Shown: positions 8,605 to 17,246 of the stretch, piece by piece
How the letters are laid out: each line of letters starts with the position of its first letter
How positions within the stretch are numbered: the first letter of the stretch is position 1
Assembly: GCA_001644455.1 (NCBI GenBank)
Contig: LSTF01000001.1
Location: forward strand, 21,099-85,098
DNA: 64,000 bases
Origin: Betaproteobacteria bacterium SCGC AG-212-J23
GTDB taxonomy: Bacteria; Pseudomonadota; Gammaproteobacteria; Burkholderiales; SG8-39
Direction: 5' to 3'
Translations under genes and position numbers: made by a program
Notes under the pieces: generated by a model
What the model was told of the DNA's origin: nothing
The model's database searches: none
What the model saw: only the letters and a program-made list of their open reading frames with translations

Positions 8605-9843
8605 ATGGCTCGGCTCGTGGACTTTGGGAGCATTCTGGACAAGAAGAAGGAGGGGAATAGCACCTGTTATCTGGTTCGATCAAGCCTCAAGCGCTACCTC
8701 GCGGCTTTGCCGGAGGAGTTCGGTGACTACCAGATTCAGCGGGAGGTGGTTACCAATGTATATCTTGATGAGCTGGTCAAGACAGTCCTGAAGTGCGGAC
8801 ACATTCCGCCGTTGGTATTGATCGGGGAGGGAGCTCTAGCGAACAACGGCGAATTAAGACTTGCGCGGTTCCGAATCCTTGACGGACTGCAGAGGACCGT
8901 TCGGCTGAAAGCGATACACGACGCCGCGGACCTACTAAGCGAGCACGATAACGATGTCAATCATGCGCGAAAGATTGCACGGGAGAGGCTCGCTAAGACA
9001 GGCTCAGAACGTCTCGTTGAAATCGGCGCCTCTCAGGGTCTCTTTACTGCACTTGCGGAATTTGTGAAGAAACACAGCGAGGCGGACCTTAACGCTGTGT
9101 TTGAAAGCAGTCAGTGGTTTGAGATCTGGACCGATTTGGGCACGGAAGAGCAGATCCGAAAAATGCTGGTGCTCAACGCGGGCCATAAGCCAGTAAGGAC
9201 ACGTCATCAATTAGAGCTTCTCTTCTTGAACGTCCTACCAAAGTTGAAAGGGGCGTCTAAACGAGAGATTTCGGTGGTGAGGGAAAAAGAGCGCAGTGCT
9301 ATCTTTTTTGCGAAATCCCGGAAGAAAGGCCAATTTCATTTCGCTGAGTTGATAGCAGCGCTAATCGCGATGTCGGAAGGCGAGCCGGTCACCACCAATC
9401 CTGCGCTCATCACTGATATTCAGAACGGCGAACTCAAGGACGGCCTTGCTTCGTGCCTCAGGGAAGAGGTCCTCGCATCGTTTGTCGACACACTGGTGGC
9501 GCTTGAGGATGCCGCGCTAAAGGACTCAGAGAAATACGGAGTGCAGTGGGTGGGGCGCGAAGTCGTGTTGGTTGGCCTATTTGCTGCCGTTGGACACTAC
9601 GCTAATCGCAAGGGTGTCAGTTTTGAGAAAGGGATGGAGCGGTTGCAGAAGCGGCTCGCAAGGACGGGATGGCTAAAGCTCTCGGAGTTTGAGAAAGAGC
9701 GCAACTCTCAGGACTTGGCAAAGGTCAACATTGGCACCGTGAACAAGCGCGCTGTATTTCGGGCGTTTAGCAATGCGTTAGATGCCGAAGCAGAAGCTCC
9801 GGAGGCAGTCAAATGGGGCAGACTGTTTAGGGAGCCTGCCTAA
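8605..9843 (+). CDS. DUF262/DGQHR-like (ParB-fold) defence protein
   Basis: 412 residues. The N-terminal segment carries IQREVV (44-49), GHIPPLVLI (65-73) and RILDGLQRTVRL (90-101). This matches the layout of DUF262 and DGQHR proteins (ParB/sulfiredoxin-like fold), where a D-G-Q-x-R motif follows a 'small step of choice' sequence. A later segment MLVLNAGHKPVRTRHQLELL resembles the asparagine-glycine loop of the same group. The rest is helical and unassigned. The ATG is preceded by AAAGGGGGG. Only a stop codon separates it from the next gene, so they form a two-gene operon divergent from the restriction-modification genes. In other systems this fold acts as an NTP-dependent sensor or modification-linked subunit (for example GmrS, DndB); here that is inference. 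Confidence 0.6.
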   Translation: MARLVDFGSILDKKKEGNSTCYLVRSSLKRYLAALPEEFGDYQIQREVVTNVYLDELVKTVLKCGHIPPLVLIGEGALANNGELRLARFRILDGLQRTVRLKAIHDAADLLSEHDNDVNHARKIARERLAKTGSERLVEIGASQGLFTALAEFVKKHSEADLNAVFESSQWFEIWTDLGTEEQIRKMLVLNAGHKPVRTRHQLELLFLNVLPKLKGASKREISVVREKERSAIFFAKSRKKGQFHFAELIAALIAMSEGEPVTTNPALITDIQNGELKDGLASCLREEVLASFVDTLVALEDAALKDSEKYGVQWVGREVVLVGLFAAVGHYANRKGVSFEKGMERLQKRLARTGWLKLSEFEKERNSQDLAKVNIGTVNKRAVFRAFSNALDAEAEAPEAVKWGRLFREPA

Positions 9844-11220
9844 ATGGCCAACCCCAGTGTCAATTCACTCCTCAAGCGGCGAATAAAGGAGTTGTCGTCC
9901 CTCGCGGTAACACCGCCGAAGGGCCTGCCCACATATTGGGGCCGCAAAGGTATGTCAGTTGAAGCGAAAGCAGCTGTCGGCTCTCTGCAAGCCGCGCTGC
10001 AGGACCTGTCAGTTGGATCTTCCATGGAACTCGTGGAATTGGTAGTCAAGCTGCTGGATGACTGCGAGCGGGTTGGGCGGCCAATTCCACATGGCTATCA
10101 CGCTGCGGCGTTGCTCGCGGCGCGACTCGTCAAGAAAGTCGGACAGTCTGTCAAAGACGGGTCGCTTCCAGGGACCACATCCGTTGCGAAGGGCAAGGTC
10201 ATTGCCTTCAAGCAAGCAATCTTGAACGAGTCATTTGTGTTTGTTGATCCCTCCAGCGCGGCGAGGAATCTCTCCTACTTGGACCTGCAGTATTCGGTAG
10301 ACAAACGGAAATCGTTGGACGTAGCGATCGACTCAACTCCCGAAGTATTACTGTTGATTGCGCTAGCGGGAGTGAAGCCGCTCGAGCGTATTGAAGCACC
10401 TTTTCTGGCGTTGGTGGGTGATGCAATTACTGGCGATGCCGCTCATGTAGCTGCGCTGGCGCGCTTCTACCGACTGGCTCGCGGCCAGATATTTCACGCA
10501 ACCAACGAATACAAGCGCAAGAGTGATCCAGTCGCGGCGACAAACCTCGATATTGCGGTTGACTACTCGCAATTCGAAGATGTGGCCTATGTGATGAGTG
10601 AGGCAAACGAGAAGCAAGACGTTCTTGATAGGTTCCTGCGTCTCTACCAAGTGCTCGAAAACTTCATGATACGAAGGGTAGTCGCGAAGTTAGCTAACGC
10701 CACACCCGGGCGGGTGTTCTCCCTCCGGGATTTTCGGGGGCTCTATAAGAGCTTTATCGACGGCGAAATCAAAACCCTATCGAACCTATTTGGGGAGGCA
10801 CTGAAGATTGCCGTTCCAGCGAGTGCGCCGGGCGGTCCGCATGCCGACCTTGAAGCTTACATTCGATACCTCTGGCACTCGGGTCTGCCGCATGCATCCA
10901 TGCATGCGGACCTTGAGGTCCTTCTGGACCGTATCGATCCTGGTGGAGGATACAAGCCCATAAATAGTTTCCACTCGCAGCTAGATGGGCGGAAGTTCGC
11001 GAGACTGATTTATGCGGTCAGGAACTCCATCGTTCATAACAAGGAGACGGAGTTTCATCTGACACACAAGACGTTGACGCCCGCGCTTGTCATATTGATG
11101 AACGAGGTTCTCTTTCCCGCACTCGAAGAGATGATCTTTTCATGTGTGTGTGCGCCGACACCGGGGAACTTCGTTCGCTATGACCACCGTCAAATGGCTC
11201 TCTACGAAAGGATCGCCTAG
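9844..11220 (+). CDS. Unknown protein with HEPN-type R-x4-H motif
   Basis: 458 residues, predominantly helical, no signal peptide or membrane segment. Near the C-terminus it has IYAVRNSIVHNKE: Arg 393, Asn 394 and His 398 form the R(N)-x3-H catalytic motif of HEPN ribonucleases, placed after a helix as in that fold. An earlier helix FLRLYQVLENFMIRR (264-278) could be the first helix of the same domain. The N-terminal 250 residues have no match I recognise. The gene begins directly after the stop of the DUF262-like gene and shares its low GC. HEPN RNases are common toxins or abortive-infection effectors, so this is probably the effector of the pair. Without a structure-based search this stays a motif-level call. 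Confidence 0.55.
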   Translation: MANPSVNSLLKRRIKELSSLAVTPPKGLPTYWGRKGMSVEAKAAVGSLQAALQDLSVGSSMELVELVVKLLDDCERVGRPIPHGYHAAALLAARLVKKVGQSVKDGSLPGTTSVAKGKVIAFKQAILNESFVFVDPSSAARNLSYLDLQYSVDKRKSLDVAIDSTPEVLLLIALAGVKPLERIEAPFLALVGDAITGDAAHVAALARFYRLARGQIFHATNEYKRKSDPVAATNLDIAVDYSQFEDVAYVMSEANEKQDVLDRFLRLYQVLENFMIRRVVAKLANATPGRVFSLRDFRGLYKSFIDGEIKTLSNLFGEALKIAVPASAPGGPHADLEAYIRYLWHSGLPHASMHADLEVLLDRIDPGGGYKPINSFHSQLDGRKFARLIYAVRNSIVHNKETEFHLTHKTLTPALVILMNEVLFPALEEMIFSCVCAPTPGNFVRYDHRQMALYERIA

Positions 11221-11295
11221 GGCAGGTCGCCGTTCTCGAGCGTGGTTGTGGGCGCAATTGGATGCGAGGCGTCTGTTGCGCAACCGCAGCTCTAA

Positions 11296-12246
11296 CTACA
11301 ACTGCAACCCGAACTCCCGGCTGATCCGTGCCGTCTGCTCGTAGGTTTCAGCAAGGATCTTCGCCAGCTCCTCCGGCGTGCTCGAGAGCGCGATCGTGCC
11401 CGCCTTTTCCGCCATCTCGCGATATGCCGCCGACTGCACCACCGCGACGACATGGCGGTTGAGGAGCGAGACGATCGGCTGCGGGGTGCCTGAGCCGACG
11501 CAGATGCCGAGCCAGCCGAAGCGCACGAACGGCAGGCCCTTCTCGACGAGCGTCGGGATCTCCGGCGCGGCGGCGAGGCGCTCGGGGCTCGAGACGGCGA
11601 GGAGGCGCACGCGCCCGGCCTTGTAGGGCGGAAGCACGGCGAGCGTCGGCGAGACGTAGAGCTGCACGCGGCCGGCGAGGACATCGTTCAGCGCGTCGGC
11701 GCCGCCCTTGTAAGGCACGCCGACCATCTCGGTGCCGGTGAGCTTGCCGAGCTCGAGCGCGAGGATGTGCTGCGCCGAGCCCTTGCCGAGCATGCCGTAG
11801 TTCAGCTTGCCGGGATTCGCCCTGGCGTAGGCGACGAACTCTTCCCAGTCGCGCGCGGGGACGTCGTTCGCGGCGACGACGCCGTAGTAGTAGCGCGAGA
11901 CCTGGCTCACCGGCGCGAGGTCGTCGAGCTTGTAGGGCGCGTTCTTGTAGACCGCGGCGTTGATCGCCTCGAAGTGCGTGCAGAGCAGCAGGCTGTAGCC
12001 GTCGCGCGGCTTCGCGAGCACGTCCTGCGTCGCGATCTGGCCGGCGGCGCCGGGGCGGTTCTCGACGACCACGCGCTGGCCGAGCGCGGCGCCGAGCCGG
12101 TCGGCGATGAAGCGAGCGGGCAGGTCGGTCGGCCCGCCGGCGGAGAAGCCGACCACGAGACGGATCGGCTTGTCGGGATATGGAGCCGAATTTTGCCCGT
12201 GGGCCGTGGCCCACAAGAGCGAAAGGAGGAGGGCACCGAGCCGCAT
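11296..12246 (-). CDS. Bug-family (TctC-like) periplasmic receptor
   Basis: 316 residues with a signal peptide ending near AHG-QN. Family hallmarks are YPDKPIRLVVGFSAGGPTD near the mature N-terminus, VVENRPGAAG, the DGYSLL segment and VPYKGGADALNDVLAG. Such proteins bind carboxylates or other small acids in the periplasm; most are orphans without tctAB nearby, as here. The ligand cannot be read from the sequence. It faces the MetE-like gene across a 20-base gap that holds a shared -10-like motif, so both are probably controlled together. It ends convergent with the defence island 76 bases away and has the normal high GC, which marks the right edge of the island. Confidence 0.88.
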   Translation of the reverse strand: MRLGALLLSLLWATAHGQNSAPYPDKPIRLVVGFSAGGPTDLPARFIADRLGAALGQRVVVENRPGAAGQIATQDVLAKPRDGYSLLLCTHFEAINAAVYKNAPYKLDDLAPVSQVSRYYYGVVAANDVPARDWEEFVAYARANPGKLNYGMLGKGSAQHILALELGKLTGTEMVGVPYKGGADALNDVLAGRVQLYVSPTLAVLPPYKAGRVRLLAVSSPERLAAAPEIPTLVEKGLPFVRFGWLGICVGSGTPQPIVSLLNRHVVAVVQSAAYREMAEKAGTIALSSTPEELAKILAETYEQTARISREFGLQL

Positions 12247-12254
12247 TGAAGTTC

Positions 12255-12261
12255 TACTATA
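12255..12261. promoter_or_regulatory. Bidirectional -10-like motif
   Basis: The near-palindrome CTACTATAG contains TACTAT on the plus strand (6 bases before ATG 12267) and TATAGT on the minus strand (9 bases before ATG 12246). At the usual -10 to +1 distance either transcript would begin at or next to its start codon. No good -35 is visible. Confidence 0.45.
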
Positions 12262-12266
12262 GAGCG

Positions 12267-13415
12267 ATGTCGAAGATCCGTACTACCCACACCGGCAGCC
12301 TGCCCCGGCCGAAGCAGATCCTCGAGGCGGTGCGCGAGCACTTCGCGACCGGGAAGGCGATGGACGAGGCGATGCTCGCGCGCACGGTCGGCGACGTGGT
12401 GCGCAAGCAGGTCGAGGCCGGCATCGACATCGTCACCGACGGGGAGATGAGCAAGCCGAGCTTTTTCCACTATCTGTCGGAAAGGCTCGAGGGGTTCGCG
12501 CCGCGCGAGCCCAAAGTGAAGGGGCGCGTCGTCGGGCCGATGGACCTCGACGGCCGCGACGCGATCCAGTTCCCCGACTACTACGCCGGCTTCGAGAAGC
12601 ACAGCCCGTTCGAGAACACGATCCGCGTCGCGCCGCGCGCTTGCGTCGCGCCGATCAAATACATGGGGCGCAAGTTCCTGGAGCGGGACATCACGAACCT
12701 CAAGCAGGCGATGGCGAAGGTCGGCGTGAGGGACGGCTTCATGCCGGCCGCCTCGCCGCTGCCGTTCATGGCGAACGAGCACTACAAGAGCGACGAGGAG
12801 TACTTCGAGGCGTACGGCGAGGCGATGCGCGAGGAGTACAAGGCGATCCTCGACGCCGGCTTCACCCTGCAGGTCGACGACCCGCGCATGGTGAGCGCGT
12901 GGGACTCGTTCAAGGACATGACCCTCGCGCAGTACCGCAAGTGGATGCAGGGCCGCATCGCGCACATCAACCACGCGCTGCGCGGGCTGCCGGCCGAGCG
13001 CATCCGCTATCACACCTGCTACGGCGTGAACTTCGGGCCGCGCGTCTCCGACCTGCAGCTCGACGACGTGCTGGATCTGCTCTTCACCATCAACGCCGGC
13101 TTCTACTCCTTCGAGGCGGCCAATCCGCGCCACGACCACGAGTGGCGCGTGCTCGCGAAGATCAAGCTGCCCAACGGCAAAAAGCTCATCCCGGGAGCGG
13201 TGACGCATTCCAACGTGACGATCGAGCACCCCGAGGTCGTCGCCGACCGCATGCAGCGCTGGATCGAGGCCGCGGGCGCGCAGAACGTGTTGTTCGGCAA
13301 CGACTGCGGCTTCTCGTCGACCGCGGGGAACACGGAGATTCCCGAGACGGTAGCTTTCGCGAAGCTGAAGTCACTCGCAGAGGGGGCGCGGCTCGCCGCT
13401 TCACGCGTACGATAG
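12267..13415 (+). CDS. MetE C-terminal-like zinc methyltransferase (cobalamin-independent type)
   Basis: 382 residues. The opening RTTHTGSLPRP is typical of the catalytic half of cobalamin-independent methionine synthase and of relatives such as epoxyalkane:coenzyme M transferase. Zinc-ligand motifs are RYHTCYG (His-x-Cys) and FGNDCGF. The N-terminal half of full-length MetE is absent, so it is a stand-alone catalytic barrel that may act on a thiol other than homocysteine-folate. The start is taken at ATG 12267, six bases after TACTAT, although the frame is open further upstream. The substrate is unknown. Confidence 0.8.
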   Translation: MSKIRTTHTGSLPRPKQILEAVREHFATGKAMDEAMLARTVGDVVRKQVEAGIDIVTDGEMSKPSFFHYLSERLEGFAPREPKVKGRVVGPMDLDGRDAIQFPDYYAGFEKHSPFENTIRVAPRACVAPIKYMGRKFLERDITNLKQAMAKVGVRDGFMPAASPLPFMANEHYKSDEEYFEAYGEAMREEYKAILDAGFTLQVDDPRMVSAWDSFKDMTLAQYRKWMQGRIAHINHALRGLPAERIRYHTCYGVNFGPRVSDLQLDDVLDLLFTINAGFYSFEAANPRHDHEWRVLAKIKLPNGKKLIPGAVTHSNVTIEHPEVVADRMQRWIEAAGAQNVLFGNDCGFSSTAGNTEIPETVAFAKLKSLAEGARLAASRVR

Positions 13416-13445
13416 AGGGGTTTCCTTCTCGTCAGGCCCCTCCCA

Positions 13446-14228
13446 ATGCTCAAAGGTAAAACCGCGCTGGTGACCGGATCGACGTCCGGCATCGGCCTCG
13501 GAATCGCAACACGCTTCGCCGCCGAAGGCGCAAATCTGGTGCTGAACGGCTTCGGCGACGCCGCCGAGATCGAAGCGCTGCGCGCGAAGCTCGCGGCGCA
13601 GTACAAGGTGACGGTGACCTACGACGGCGCCGACATGCTGAAGCCCGAGACGATCGCGGCGATGGTGCGCAAGGCGATCGAGCGCTTCGGCGCGATCGAC
13701 GTGCTGGTCAACAACGCCGGCATCCAGCACGTCGCGCCGGTCGACGAGTTCCCGATCGACAAGTGGGACGCGATCATCGCCATCAACCTCTCCTCCGCCT
13801 TCCACGCCACGCGCGCCGCGCTGCCGGCGATGAAGAAGAAGAAATGGGGACGCATCGTCAACATCGCCTCGGCGCACGCGCTGGTGGCGAGCCCGTTCAA
13901 GTCGGCGTACGTGGCGGCGAAGCACGGCCTCGCCGGCTTCACCAAGACCGTGGCGCTGGAGGTCGCGCAGCAGGGCATCACCGCGAACGCGATCTGCCCG
14001 GGCTACGTGCGCACCCCCTTGGTCGAGAAGCAGATCCCCGACCAGGCGAAGGCGCGCGGCATCAGCGAGGAAGCGGTGGTGCGCGACGTGATCCTCGCCG
14101 CGCAGCCGACCAAGCAGTTCGTCAAGGTCGAGGAGATCGCCGACCTCGCGGTGTTCCTCTGCTCGGAGGGCGCGGCGTCGATCACCGGCGCCATCCTCTC
14201 GATCGACGGCGGCTGGACCGCGGGGTGA
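13446..14228 (+). CDS. bdhA: D-3-hydroxybutyrate dehydrogenase
   Basis: 260-residue short-chain dehydrogenase that oxidises 3-hydroxybutyrate to acetoacetate with NAD, in polyhydroxybutyrate and ketone-body turnover. NAD site TGSTSGIG (10-17), NNAG (89-92), catalytic Ser 142, Tyr 155 and Lys 159 (AYVAAK). The C-terminal segment with LVEKQIPDQAKARGI and the closing SIDGGWTAG are characteristic of the BDH subgroup. The stop overlaps the GTG of the patatin gene. This bdhA-patD pairing is known from Legionella and other proteobacteria, which supports both calls. Confidence 0.92.
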   Translation: MLKGKTALVTGSTSGIGLGIATRFAAEGANLVLNGFGDAAEIEALRAKLAAQYKVTVTYDGADMLKPETIAAMVRKAIERFGAIDVLVNNAGIQHVAPVDEFPIDKWDAIIAINLSSAFHATRAALPAMKKKKWGRIVNIASAHALVASPFKSAYVAAKHGLAGFTKTVALEVAQQGITANAICPGYVRTPLVEKQIPDQAKARGISEEAVVRDVILAAQPTKQFVKVEEIADLAVFLCSEGAASITGAILSIDGGWTAG

Positions 14229-15328
14229 GCCCGCACGGCCAGACCGTGCTGGTGCTGCAGGGCGGCGGCGCGCTCGGCGCCTACCAGGGCGGCGTCTACG
14301 AGGCGCTGCACGAGGCCGGCCTCGAGCCCGACTGGGTGATCGGCACCTCGATCGGCGCGATCAACGGCGCGCTCGTCGCCGCCAACGCGCCGCAGGCGCG
14401 CCTCGAGCGGCTGCGCGAATTCTGGGCGCGCATCGTGCAGGACACGCCGCTCTACGGGCCGGTCTTGTGGCCGGGCCTGGGTGAGCTGACCGCGCACTTC
14501 TCGACGCTGACGCGCGGCGTGCCGGGGTTCTTCGAGCCGCGGCTGCCGACGTGGGGCGGGGTGACCGCGCCGGTGGGCGTCGACCTCGCGTCCTACTACA
14601 GCACCGCGCCGCTGCGCGAGACGCTGTCCGAGCTGCTCGACCTGGAGATCCTCGCGAAGAAGAAGCCGCGCCTGACGGTCGGCGCGGTCAACGTGCCCAA
14701 GGGCGAGATGCACTACTTCGACAACCGCGAAATGGAGCTCGGCCTCGACCACGTGATGGCCTCGGGGGCGCTGCCGCCGTGGTTTCCGGCGATCCGCCTC
14801 GGCGGCGAGGCGTACTGGGACGGCGGCGTGTACTCCAACACGCCAGTCGAGGTGGTGTTCGACGACAACCCGCGGCGCGACGCGCTGATCTTCGCCGTCA
14901 ACGTCTGGCAGCCGACCGGCCTCGAGCCCGAGTCGATCTGGCAGGTGATGGGACGGCAGAAGGACATCCAGTTCGCGAGCCGCGCCGACAGCCAGATCGC
15001 GCGCCAGAAGCAGATCCACCACCTGCGCCGCATCATTCGCGAACTTTCGAAAAATCTTTCTCTTGAAAAGAAAAATGCCGCGCATCTGCAGAAACTCGAC
15101 ACCTGGGGCTGCGATACCACCATGCACGTGGTGCGCCTGCTCGCGCCGGCGCTCGCGAGCGAGGACTACTGGAAGGACATCGATTTCAGCTCGGCCGGCA
15201 TCGCCGCGCGCTGGCAGGCGGGGCTGGAGGATGCGCGGCGGATGATCGCTGACGCACCGTGGAAAGCGCCGGTCGACCCGATGGAGGGCGTCGTGGTGCA
15301 CGAGCTCTCCGCCCGCACGAATGCATGA
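14225..15328 (+). CDS. patD: Patatin-like phospholipase/acyl hydrolase with DUF3734 C-terminus
   Basis: 367 residues from GTG 14225 (GTGA overlap with bdhA). Oxyanion loop GGGALGAY (13-20), nucleophile elbow GTSIG (Ser 42) and the catalytic Asp in YWDGGVYSNTP form the patatin Ser-Asp dyad. The C-terminal third, with MGRQKDIQFASR and HLRRIIREL, fits the DUF3734 domain of PatD-type proteins. It is probably cytosolic or membrane-peripheral and releases fatty acids or hydroxyacids that feed BDH. A short AT-rich patch (about 15046-15078) lies in the coding sequence. Confidence 0.88.
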   Translation: MSPHGQTVLVLQGGGALGAYQGGVYEALHEAGLEPDWVIGTSIGAINGALVAANAPQARLERLREFWARIVQDTPLYGPVLWPGLGELTAHFSTLTRGVPGFFEPRLPTWGGVTAPVGVDLASYYSTAPLRETLSELLDLEILAKKKPRLTVGAVNVPKGEMHYFDNREMELGLDHVMASGALPPWFPAIRLGGEAYWDGGVYSNTPVEVVFDDNPRRDALIFAVNVWQPTGLEPESIWQVMGRQKDIQFASRADSQIARQKQIHHLRRIIRELSKNLSLEKKNAAHLQKLDTWGCDTTMHVVRLLAPALASEDYWKDIDFSSAGIAARWQAGLEDARRMIADAPWKAPVDPMEGVVVHELSARTNA

Positions 15329-15368
15329 AATAGGGGAATAAAAGCGTCCGCCGGGCGGTCATTGGCGG

Positions 15369-15641
15369 ATGGACCCCAAAATGCTCGCCGAAGTCTTCGC
15401 CGCCGTCTTCATCGCCGAGCTGGGCGACAAGACCCAGCTCGCCACCATGCTCTTCGCCGCCGACAAGGCGGTGAGCAAGTGGACGGTCTTCACCGGCGCC
15501 TCGCTCGCGCTGGTCGTCGCCTCCGGCATCGGCGTCCTGGCGGGGACCGCGCTCTCGCAATACGTCAGCCCCAAGGCGATGCACTACGCCGCCGGGGTCG
15601 GCTTCATCGGCATCGGGATCTGGACGCTGGTCCGGGCGTGA
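15369..15641 (+). CDS. GDT1/TMEM165 (UPF0016) family half-size membrane transporter
   Basis: 90 residues, mostly hydrophobic, with the family signature AELGDKTQL near the N-terminus and three likely membrane helices. Eukaryotic and cyanobacterial members move Ca2+ or Mn2+ in exchange for H+. Many bacterial proteins carry one copy of the repeat, as here, and probably work as dimers. It stands alone, with no SD that I can point to. The last bases before the convergent DUF4864 gene contain nothing recognisable. Confidence 0.8.
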   Translation: MDPKMLAEVFAAVFIAELGDKTQLATMLFAADKAVSKWTVFTGASLALVVASGIGVLAGTALSQYVSPKAMHYAAGVGFIGIGIWTLVRA

Positions 15642-15710
15642 CAGTCTGCTTGATGACGGTCTACGATCAAGCGCGAGGTGCAGAACTTCCTCGAGGAGCC
15701 CGCCGAGTAG

Positions 15711-16127
15711 CTAGGTTTCCTGCCCGAGCCGGCGCAGCTGGCAGCCGTTGGTGCGCCAGACGCCGTCCGCGCCGCGCTGCATCGGGTAGAGCGCGATCCA
15801 GGCGCGGCCGTCGGCATCGGTGAGGCGCACGGGCTGCACGAGCGCGTCGTCATCGAGGGGAATCGGTGCGTCGAAGGCGACGCTGCGCGGCCGGTAGACC
15901 GCCGCGTACTGGGTGCGCACCATCTCCATGAAGTTCTCCGCCGTGCCGAAGGTCGTGCGGATACCGGCGGTCGCGTAGGAGAAGGCGCGCGCCGCGTCGT
16001 CCTTGCGGAAGGCGTCGATCTGAGCCTCGATGACTTGGCGTACCGCGGCCGCGTCCGCCGCCGGGACCTGCGCAGTGGTGGTGAAAGACAGTAAGGCAAG
16101 GAGTAATCCGCAGACGGCACGGCGCAT
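15711..16127 (-). CDS. Exported DUF4864 protein
   Basis: 138 residues. A signal peptide (MRRAVCGLLLALLSF..., cleavage near TTAQ) precedes a small alpha/beta domain with AQIDAFRKDDAARAFSYA and VYRPRSVAF, typical of DUF4864. The family has no known function. The start is ATG 16127, six bases after TATGCT on the minus strand; a much longer open frame upstream is antisense to ltrA and is rejected. It is divergent from the LtrA-like gene. Confidence 0.78.
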   Translation of the reverse strand: MRRAVCGLLLALLSFTTTAQVPAADAAAVRQVIEAQIDAFRKDDAARAFSYATAGIRTTFGTAENFMEMVRTQYAAVYRPRSVAFDAPIPLDDDALVQPVRLTDADGRAWIALYPMQRGADGVWRTNGCQLRRLGQET

Positions 16128-16132
16128 GGCGC

Positions 16133-16139
16133 TAGCATA
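16133..16139. promoter_or_regulatory. Overlapping divergent -10-like hexamers
   Basis: TAGCATA gives TAGCAT on plus (10 bases before ATG 16149) and TATGCT on minus (6 bases before ATG 16127). The arrangement is like that at 12255 and 21193 and implies very short or absent leaders on both transcripts. Confidence 0.4.
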
Positions 16140-16148
16140 GCGGCAAGC

Positions 16149-17246
16149 ATGGCCGCCACCCCGCAGGAACCGCAGGCCCACGTCTCGACGATCGAGCTGT
16201 TCTTCGACCTCGTCTTCGTCTACACGGTCACGCAGCTCACGCACCTCGTCGACCATGCGCACGGCGCGTCCGACTTCGTCCACGCGTTCGTGGTGCTGGT
16301 GCTGATCTGGTGGATCTACGCCGGCTACGCCTGGCTGACCAACGGCGTCGGCGCGGCGCGGAAGATGCGCCTCGTGCTCATCGCCGCCGCGACCGGCTTC
16401 CTGGTCATGTCGCAGGCGATCCCGGGCAGCTTCGGCGAGCACACGCGCGCCTTCGCGTTCTCGTACCTCTTCGTCATCGCGCTGCACCTCGGCGCCTTCG
16501 CCTGGCAGGGCGGGGCGGGCCTCGGCCGCGCCATCGCGCGCCTCGCGCCGTTCAACCTCGGCGCGGCGGGCCTGGTGCTCGCCGCGGCGTTCGCGCCGGA
16601 AGCCTGGAAGCTCGCGCTCTTCGGCGCGGCGGCGCTCATCTACCTCGTCGCCACGCTGGCGCGACGCGAGGTGGGCTTCTCGATCAACGCCAGCCACTTT
16701 GTCGAGCGCCACGGCCTCGTCATCCTCATCGTGCTCGGCGAGTCGGTGGTGGCGATCGCCACCGGCAGCTCGCCGCGCGGCTTCGGCTCGGAGACGGTGG
16801 CGGAGATCGCGCTCTCCTTCGTGCTGCTGGCGACGCTCTGGTGGTGCTACTTCGACCGCGATGACGAGCGCGCCGAGCACGCGATGCGCATCGCCGGCCC
16901 GAGGGCGCGCGGCCGCATGGCGATCGTCGGCTACTGGTACGGCCACCTGGCGATGATCTGCGGCGTGGTGCTGGTCGCGGCGGGCATCCGCCAGATCCTC
17001 GGCGACGATCCGGCGCGCGGCGCGGTCTGGCTGGTGTCGTGCGGCGTTTCGGTCTATCTCGCGGGCGACGTGCTGTTCCGCACCGCGCTGCACCTCGCGC
17101 CGCTCGCCTTCCGCGCCTTCGGCGCCGCGGCGGCGCCGGCGATCGGCCTGGTCGGCATCTGGCTGGGCGCGGCGGTGGAGCTCGCCGCGCTCGCGGTGCT
17201 GGTCGCGGCGGTGCTCGCGGTCGAGCGCCAGTACAACCTGGTGTGA
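16149..17246 (+). CDS. LtrA-family membrane protein
   Basis: 365 residues with about nine or ten membrane segments. The opening STIELFFDLVFVYTVTQLTH is the conserved N-terminus of the 'low temperature requirement A' family. Its molecular role is not established. The stop overlaps the GTG start of the PAS histidine kinase (GTGA), suggesting that the kinase and this membrane protein are co-expressed. Confidence 0.85.
   Translation: MAATPQEPQAHVSTIELFFDLVFVYTVTQLTHLVDHAHGASDFVHAFVVLVLIWWIYAGYAWLTNGVGAARKMRLVLIAAATGFLVMSQAIPGSFGEHTRAFAFSYLFVIALHLGAFAWQGGAGLGRAIARLAPFNLGAAGLVLAAAFAPEAWKLALFGAAALIYLVATLARREVGFSINASHFVERHGLVILIVLGESVVAIATGSSPRGFGSETVAEIALSFVLLATLWWCYFDRDDERAEHAMRIAGPRARGRMAIVGYWYGHLAMICGVVLVAAGIRQILGDDPARGAVWLVSCGVSVYLAGDVLFRTALHLAPLAFRAFGAAAAPAIGLVGIWLGAAVELAALAVLVAAVLAVERQYNLV

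Noticed and set aside
11221-11295. Attachment site or transposon end at the right border of the island
   Set aside because: I found no direct repeat matching the left border and no integrase or transposase.
15666-15710. Short frame ending EVQNFLEEPAE before the DUF4864 stop, a possible gene remnant
   Set aside because: It is only about 15 codons, closed by a stop at 15654, with no start and no recognised family.
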